Part shown: in pieces, positions 1 through 5,400 of the stretch
Layout of the letters: each line of letters begins with the position of its first letter
Position numbering within the stretch: the first letter of the stretch is position 1
Origin: Ruminococcus flavefaciens
Lineage (GTDB): Bacteria > Bacillota > Clostridia > Oscillospirales > Ruminococcaceae
DNA: 6,368 nucleotides
Reading direction: 5' to 3'
Assembly: GCA_902796705.1 (NCBI GenBank)
Contig: CADBQF010000096.1
Span: 1-6,368, forward strand
Translations under genes and position numbers: made by a program
The notes under the pieces: model-generated
What the model saw: the letters and a program-made list of their open reading frames with translations, nothing else
Told to the model about the DNA's origin: nothing
Database searches by the model: none

Positions 1-131
1 ATATGCGTCAGATGAATCAGGCTCTCCCGGAATACCGCCGCATCGCAGAGATAAAGTTCCGTGATACGCCTTTCGAGAAAACTGCTATAAATAAGATAAA
101 AAGGAAGATACCCGATGAATGTTACCGATAA
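1..131 (+). CDS. Adenylate-forming enzyme (acyl/aminoacyl-AMP ligase), C-terminal end only
   Basis: This is the 3' end of a gene that begins upstream of the window. The reading frame starting at base 3 is open and stops at TAA 129-131, leaving about 42 residues. The visible peptide contains LPEYRRIAEIKFRD followed by FEKTAINKIKR. This matches the C-terminal subdomain of the ANL superfamily (acyl-CoA synthetases, NRPS adenylation domains, fatty acyl-AMP ligases), where a TxxGKIxR motif carries the lysine used in adenylation. Here the lysine is encoded at 93-95 and the usual Gly before it is Asn. Such enzymes activate a carboxylic acid as an acyl-AMP and pass it to CoA or a carrier protein. The gene overlaps the following ACP gene by 17 bp, so an enzyme/ACP loading pair is likely (inference). 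The substrate cannot be judged because the substrate-binding domain lies outside the window. The other two + frames hit stops early (TGA at 13 and 62). Confidence 0.8.
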   Translation, partial: MRQMNQALPEYRRIAEIKFRDTPFEKTAINKIKRKIPDECYR

Positions 132-354
132 AGTCAAGGAGATGATCTCCTATATAACCGACAGGGATATGAGCGGTGTCACCGGAGATACGCTCCTGTA
201 TGAAGAACTCGGACTCAATTCGTTCGAGATGATAAGACTCATCTATGAGACAGAGAATGAGTTCGATACAGAGATAGACAAGGACATCTACAGCGGATTC
301 CGGACGATATCAGATATCACCGGCTGGCTGGAAAAAGAGGGGGCAGGCATATGA
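115..354 (+). CDS. Discrete acyl carrier protein (ACP1), GLNSF variant
   Basis: A 79-residue acidic, helical protein of normal ACP length. The 4'-phosphopantetheine attachment serine is S36 within LGLNSFEM, where most carrier proteins have G-x-D-S-L; Asn replaces the Asp and Phe replaces the Leu. The acidic helix II after the serine (EMIRLIYETENEFDTEI) is typical of acyl rather than peptidyl carriers. The ATG at 115 follows an AAGGAAG ribosome binding site (101-107) by 7 bases. The gene starts inside the end of the adenylate-forming enzyme gene and shares ATGA (351-354) with the next gene, so translation of the three is probably coupled. Its position suggests that it receives the acid activated by the upstream enzyme and presents it to the following reductase or to the PKS (inference). 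A degenerate, poorly modified carrier is the alternative. Confidence 0.9.
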   Translation: MNVTDKVKEMISYITDRDMSGVTGDTLLYEELGLNSFEMIRLIYETENEFDTEIDKDIYSGFRTISDITGWLEKEGAGI

Positions 355-1424
355 AGACAGAAGCATGGGTGCTTAAAGAAAAGGACGAAGCATCTGCGGA
401 GTTCGTGTATGAGGAATTTGAATTCAGCGATATACAGAGCGATGAAGTCCTTGCCGAACCGCTCATCGGCTCGGTCGAGGGAAATTACGTCCACGCTGTC
501 GAAAAGAAGCCGGAGAACATCTTCGCCGCCAGGGGAGAAGACCGCATCGTCCTCGGAAATGCCGGCATCGTCCGCATAAAGGAGACAGGCAGCGATGTGA
601 AGAACGTCGTTCCCGGAGATATCTGCATACTCTTCGGAAATGCAAAGCCAGACAAGTACGGCTATCCCATAAAAGTAACCGGCTACGACCAGCCCGGCTC
701 GGTGGGTATGCTCGCAAAAACGATAAAGCTCACGAGCCACGAGGTCATTCCCATTCCGAAGGATACGAAGCTCACATATGAACAGTGGGCGATGTTTTCG
801 CTTAAATTCGTGACGGCATGGTCGAACTGGAAAAGTGCATTGAAGGCTTTCCGCATACAAATGGAAGATATGCCCCTTGAGGAGATGAACGTCTGGGGCT
901 GGGGCGGAGGAGTCAGCTATGCGGAACTTCGCCTTGCATCGATTCTCGGCTGCCGGACGGGAATGATACTCGGCAGCAGTGATATGCAGGAGCTTTGCAG
1001 AAAAAACGGCATCGCAGCCGTTGACAGGAATATGCCCCAGAGCAGCATCATCGAGGAAGTCATGAAGCTGACCGGCGGCGAGGGCGTTTCGGTATTCATA
1101 GACAATATCGGAAAAGCCACATACAACACCACGATGCGTCTTCTCTCTCGTCAGGGAGTCCTTGCGACGTGCGGCTGGAGGTCGGGGGGAATGTATCCCG
1201 TTATCCGCCAGAATGAGTGCATCAACAGACATATCCACGTCTTCACGCACTATGCACCTGTGCGTGACGGCATCGAGGCGATAGACTTCGCAGAGAAGCA
1301 CGACTGGATACCGCCGTATGACGGGGAAGTTTGCAGCTTTGAAAAAGTCCCGCAGCTCATCGAAGATGTGAGGCTTGGCAGGAACAGGAGCTACTACAGC
1401 CTGTTCCGCATAAATGAGATATGA
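351..1424 (+). CDS. Zinc-independent medium-chain dehydrogenase/reductase, CCR/enoyl-reductase-like
   Basis: This 357-residue protein has the two-domain layout of the MDR superfamily. The N-terminal GroES-like half (about 1-140) includes GIVRIKETGSDV and VVPGD, which match the usual 'G.V...G..V....GD' strand pattern. A nucleotide-binding half follows, with a glycine-rich loop WGWGGGV at 182-188 and the later segments KLTGGEGVSVFIDNIG (239-254) and LLSRQGVLATCG (264-275). The catalytic-zinc residues of alcohol dehydrogenases (GHE and the CGxD cysteine) and the structural four-Cys loop are absent, so zinc-independent NAD(P)H chemistry is expected, as in enoyl reductases, quinone oxidoreductases and crotonyl-CoA carboxylase/reductases. 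The segments GYDQPGSVGMLA (111-122) and FTHYAPVRDG (298-307) recall the corresponding CCR regions. An AGAGGGGG site (336-343) lies 7 bases before the ATG, which overlaps the ACP1 stop. A role acting on an ACP-bound acyl chain, as a trans-enoyl reductase or extender-forming reductase, is inferred; the substrate is unknown. Confidence 0.85.
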   Translation: MKTEAWVLKEKDEASAEFVYEEFEFSDIQSDEVLAEPLIGSVEGNYVHAVEKKPENIFAARGEDRIVLGNAGIVRIKETGSDVKNVVPGDICILFGNAKPDKYGYPIKVTGYDQPGSVGMLAKTIKLTSHEVIPIPKDTKLTYEQWAMFSLKFVTAWSNWKSALKAFRIQMEDMPLEEMNVWGWGGGVSYAELRLASILGCRTGMILGSSDMQELCRKNGIAAVDRNMPQSSIIEEVMKLTGGEGVSVFIDNIGKATYNTTMRLLSRQGVLATCGWRSGGMYPVIRQNECINRHIHVFTHYAPVRDGIEAIDFAEKHDWIPPYDGEVCSFEKVPQLIEDVRLGRNRSYYSLFRINEI

Positions 1425-1428
1425 AAAC

Positions 1429-1434
1429 AGGAGG
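1429..1434 (+). promoter_or_regulatory. Ribosome binding site of ACP2 (decides start at 1442)
   Basis: A perfect AGGAGG lies 7 bases before the ATG at 1442. The frame also contains an earlier ATG at 1421 that overlaps the reductase stop, but using it would place this Shine-Dalgarno inside the coding sequence and add only MKTGGKY, which does not belong to the ACP fold. Confidence 0.8.
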
Positions 1435-1441
1435 AAAATAC

Positions 1442-1651
1442 ATGAGCATCAATGAATTCAAGGAGATAATCGTCAACAGCAATGTTGAACTCAAAGGAGA
1501 ACTTGCCGCCGAAAAGACTATGGCAGAGAACGGAGTCGATTCGCTCGACCTCACGCTCATTTCATATGAGCTTTCCGACGTGACGGGCAGGGAGATCACT
1601 CTCCACACAGGTCAGACACCGAATCAGATACTTGATATGGTAAATTCATAA
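1442..1651 (+). CDS. Discrete acyl carrier protein (ACP2)
   Basis: A 69-residue carrier protein when started at the ATG behind AGGAGG; an in-frame ATG at 1421 would give 76 residues. The phosphopantetheine serine is S34 in ENGVDSLDLT, a fully canonical G-x-D-S-L site. It is followed by a helix II of the ACP type (LTLISYELSDVTG) and a helix III/IV region (TPNQILDMVNS) that ends the domain as expected. At 69 residues it is slightly shorter than a typical 75-80 residue ACP, and the lost length is at the N-terminus. It sits 17 bp after the reductase and 16 bp before the thioesterase, inside the same operon. It probably carries a second acyl intermediate, or relays one to the PKS. Its sequence differs clearly from ACP1, so the two are unlikely to be a recent duplication and may be read by different partners (inference). 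Confidence 0.9.
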   Translation: MSINEFKEIIVNSNVELKGELAAEKTMAENGVDSLDLTLISYELSDVTGREITLHTGQTPNQILDMVNS

Positions 1652-1667
1652 TATCAGGAGTGAGTAT

Positions 1668-2408
1668 ATGACATCTTGGATATCGCAGTTCGGCTCAGGG
1701 GGTACAGCCGGATATGATCTGTTCTGTCTTCCAATGGCAGGATCGGGAGCTACACTTTACAGAGGGTGGCAGAAAATGCTCGGCAGCGAAGTGAATGTTC
1801 TGCCGATACAGCTCCCCGGAAGAGAGAACCGTATGAATGAAAAGGCAGTCGGGAACTGCTTTGAACTTGTTGACATGATATATGAGGGGATAAAGGACAG
1901 GCTCGATGCACCGTTTTCGATATTCGGACACAGCATGGGAGGAATTCTCGCATACGAGCTTACAAGGAAGATATACAGGGAAACAGGAAGATATCCCGAT
2001 ATCCTTTTCATGTCGGGAACGACGATCACCCGTGCCGGCAGAAAGGTATATGTCGGAAATATGACCGATGACGAACTTGCTGCCTATCTTGAGAACAACG
2101 GCGGCACTTCAAGGGAGCTTCTTGATATGGAGGAGTTCAGAAAGGCGTATTTTCCGCTCATCAGGGGAGATTACACGCTCGTTGAGACATATCCTCCGGC
2201 AAGTGAGAAGGTCGGCTGTCCGATAAGGGCATTCGCCAGCCGTGAGGACACGGAAGTTGCGTGCAGCGATACGGAGCGTCTGTGCGAATTCTCGGACGAC
2301 TACAGCATCTCATACTATGAGGGCGGACATTTCTTCATACGTGACAAGGCGGAGGAGCTTTGCAGAAGCATCAGAACAGAATTGGATAAATATATTGCGA
2401 GGTCATAA
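1668..2408 (+). CDS. Type II thioesterase (editing thioesterase of PKS/NRPS clusters)
   Basis: A 246-residue alpha/beta hydrolase of the standard TEII length. The nucleophile elbow is FGHSMGG with S89, the acid is D194 (ASREDTEV) and the histidine is H221 (EGGHFF). This spacing fits the family's Ser-Asp-His triad. N-terminal signatures are also present: CLPMAGSGATLYRGW (20-34), which corresponds to the usual 'fPhAGG...W' with Met in place of His, and LPIQLPGRENR (45-55). There is no signal peptide, so it is cytoplasmic. TEIIs hydrolyse wrong or stalled acyl groups from carrier-protein phosphopantetheine arms; a less common role is release of the final or an intermediate acyl chain. An AGGAG site (1656-1660) sits 7 bases before the ATG. 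The stop overlaps the PKS start by one base (TAATG), which couples the two genes. Targets are probably ACP1, ACP2 and the PKS ACP (inference). Confidence 0.95.
   Translation: MTSWISQFGSGGTAGYDLFCLPMAGSGATLYRGWQKMLGSEVNVLPIQLPGRENRMNEKAVGNCFELVDMIYEGIKDRLDAPFSIFGHSMGGILAYELTRKIYRETGRYPDILFMSGTTITRAGRKVYVGNMTDDELAAYLENNGGTSRELLDMEEFRKAYFPLIRGDYTLVETYPPASEKVGCPIRAFASREDTEVACSDTERLCEFSDDYSISYYEGGHFFIRDKAEELCRSIRTELDKYIARS
2399..2403 (+). promoter_or_regulatory. Ribosome binding site of the PKS gene
   Basis: GAGGT ends 4 bases before the ATG at 2408, inside the last codons of the thioesterase gene. It supports 2408 over the in-frame ATG at 2420, which has only a weak purine stretch upstream. It is weaker than the site of ACP2, so PKS translation probably relies on coupling through the TAATG overlap. 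Confidence 0.55.
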
Positions 2409-5400
2409 TGAAAGATAACATGAAAAGACCGCTCGATATCGCAATAGTCGGCATAGCTCTGAAAATGCCCGGCTGCGATGATCTGAACGGATTATGGAAC
2501 GAACTGTCAGCCGGACGTGACAGCATTACGAGAAGAAATTTCTACAGGAGCCGTGATTCGGTGAGATCGGCATACGGCTCGGTGGAAGATCTTTTCGGTT
2601 TCGACAACGGATTTTTCGGCATAAGCGAAGCGGAGGCGATGCACATATGTCCGGCAGACAGGTGGATGCTCCAGACGGCATATCACGCCCTTGAAGATGC
2701 CTGCATCGTTCCCGGAAAGACAGATGACAGGATAGGCATAGTATGCGGTTCGGGCTTCAATGAGTATCAGGTGAGATACATGGTACACAGCCGAAGCGAA
2801 AAGAGCGTGAGCGATGCGATGTTCTCCGGAGCAGGCACGGCTACACGCACGGCATATAAGCTCGACCTCACAGGGCCTTGCGTGTATGCACTCTCGGCTT
2901 GTTCGACATCGCTCACGACAGTCCAGCTTGCGTGCAAGTATCTCCGTGACGGCGAGGCAGATGTCATGCTCGCAGGCGGAGCTACGATGAATCCGCAGCA
3001 GGAATACTACAGCTATATGAGCGGAGTTATGTCGGAAGATACATACACCCGTGCATTCGACGAAAAGGCGAGCGGATTCGTCCCCGGAAACGGCTGTGCC
3101 GCCGTCGTCCTCAAAAGGCTCGAAGATGCCGAGAGGGACGGCGACCATATCTATTCGGTGATAAAAGCCGTATCGATAGGAAATGACGGAAGCCGCAAGG
3201 CAAGCTTCACCGCCCCCAGCCTTCCCGGAGAATATGAGGTAATTAAAAGTGCATTGGAAGCTTCCGGCGTTGATATCAATGATATCGACTATATCGAAAC
3301 TCACGGCACGGCTACGGCTATCGGAGATGCGATAGAGGCAGAGGCTCTCAGGAAAGCCTTCGCAGATGCGGACGCTTCAAAGAAGATACCGATAGGTTCG
3401 ATAAAGAACAACATGGGACACCTCGATGCAGCAGCCGGTGTCGCAGGTCTTATCAAGAGTTCACTCATTCTTGACAGGGGAGAGATACCGGCGGCAGTCA
3501 ATTTCGACCGTCCGGGAAAAGCCCTCGCCGGTCAGGAGCGTTTCTATGTGAATACAAAGGCTGAAAAACTCGACAAGACAGGCAGACTTCTCCATGCAGG
3601 CATAAGCTCTTTCGGAGTCGGCGGAGAAAATGCTCACTGTGTCATAGAAGAATACCGCCGCAGCGAAACTCCCGCCCCGGAGAACAGAACAGGCCTTTTC
3701 GTGCTTTCGGCTTCATCTCAGGAAGCTCTCGAAAGGAACACTTCCGGTATTGTTTCGTGGCTGAAAGAGAACAGCTCCCGTTCAGTGCAGGCGGCATACG
3801 CTCTCATGAACTGCCGCCGTGAGATGCCTTTCAGGAGGACTTTCATAGCCGAAGACGGCGAAGTGAAAGTGATGACCGACATATCACGCTTCGACGAGGA
3901 CAAGGAGTACAGGACGGTGTTCATGTTCCCCGGTTCGGGAACGGCAGCCGTGAACTTCACAGCCGATATCCGCAGGAGGAGCAGCATTTTCCGGAAATAT
4001 CACAGCAGATGCGTTGATATCGTCCTCGGACTCACAGGCGGAAAAGCCGATATCTCCGTCCCCGGAACGGACAATATGGATCTGAGGATAGTTTCAGCCG
4101 ATTATTCCGCAGCGATGATGCTCGAAGAAATGGGCATCGTCCCGGACGCACTCGCCGGACACAGCCTCGGAGAATATGCAATGGCAGCATTCGGCGGCAT
4201 CATGCCGATAGAAGACGTGCTTGAACTCGTGTACAGACGCTCCGTTCTCATAAGCGGACTTCCGCAGGGCAGAATGATCTCCGCCGCAGCCGACAGAAAA
4301 CGCATAGAGCCGTTCATCACGCAGGGCGTTTATATCACCGGCTGCAATGTCCGTGACAGGCTCACAGTCACCTGCACGGAAGATGCCTTTGAGGAATTCA
4401 CGAAGAAGCTCACAGGTGAGAGGATCATCTTCAAAGTCCTCGATATCGGCTCGTGCGGCCATACGGATATCATGAAAGGCATCGAAAATGAATATCTTGC
4501 CTGCTTTGATAAAGTCAGATTCCACGAGAGCAGATACCCCGTCTATTCGACGCTTGACGGAAGCCGTGCGGAGAGCGGAAAGATGCAGTCTCCCGGCTAC
4601 TGGACTCAGCTCATGGAAAAGCCTGTCATGTTTGAAGATGCGTGCCTTGCCATAAGGAACGATCTTGACGGGGACGAAGACCTCGTGTTTATCGAGACAG
4701 GCTCTAACGATTCGCTTTCGGGATTTGCCGGCAGGATATTCATGCACGATGAGAAAGTACGTGTCTTCCCGGCTATGAAACTTTACGAAGACGGCGACGG
4801 CGAGTGCCACGAATGGTACGGTATCCTCCGCCTTATAGGTGAACTGTGGAAAACCGGCATATCTTTCAGCAGGGAGAGCCTTTTCCCGGAGGGAGAGCAG
4901 CCTAAGATCTCTCTGCCGCAGTATTCATTCGATATGAAGCGGTTCAATATCCTTGACCAGTTCGAGAGCGGACTTTCGGCAGTCAATATCAGCGAAGACG
5001 ACATAGCCGTTCTAAGAGATATAGAAGCCGAAACTGACCGCAGGCGTGGTATACGTCTTCTCAGGGAGATACCGTCCGGAGAGGAAGTTTTCCACAAGCT
5101 CTCGGCAGCCGCAGCAATGAGCTGGTTCGCATCTGCCGGACTGGAAAAAGGCATCGGCTATCCGCTTGATGAGATAGTGAAAAGGGGCAGCGTAATCGAA
5201 AAATACGTCCCGTTCGTGAAGTTCCTCGGAAACGTCCTCACTGAAAAGGGGCTTGCCTCAAAGGAGGGCGAGATACTCACTCTCAAAGACGATCCGTCGG
5301 GATATGACTTTGAAAAGACATACGAGGAATGCTGCGGACAGCTCAGCGATTTCAGGGCGTATTTCGGACTTGTGAAAGAGTGCGTGGACGCTTACGGAGA

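Noticed and set aside
288..1301. Long open frame on the - strand (337 codons) opposite the reductase gene
   Set aside because: It runs opposite a gene with clear family motifs and its own ribosome binding site. Its translation is rich in Cys, His and Arg and shows no recognisable domain, as expected for a shadow produced by codon bias.
1421..1441. ATG at 1421 as the ACP2 start, giving a 4 bp overlap with the reductase
   Set aside because: The AGGAGG at 1429-1434 is ideally placed for the ATG at 1442, and the seven extra residues do not fit the ACP fold.
1425..1441. Possible internal promoter or terminator between the reductase and ACP2, and likewise at 1652-1667
   Set aside because: The gaps are only 17 and 16 bases and are filled by ribosome binding sites. 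No hairpin followed by a T run and no -35/-10 pair can be seen.
2507..3304. Long open frame on the - strand (265 codons) opposite the KS domain
   Set aside because: It is antisense to the KS motifs, which are unambiguous, and has no recognisable motif of its own. The same applies to the frame at 4094-4810 opposite the AT.
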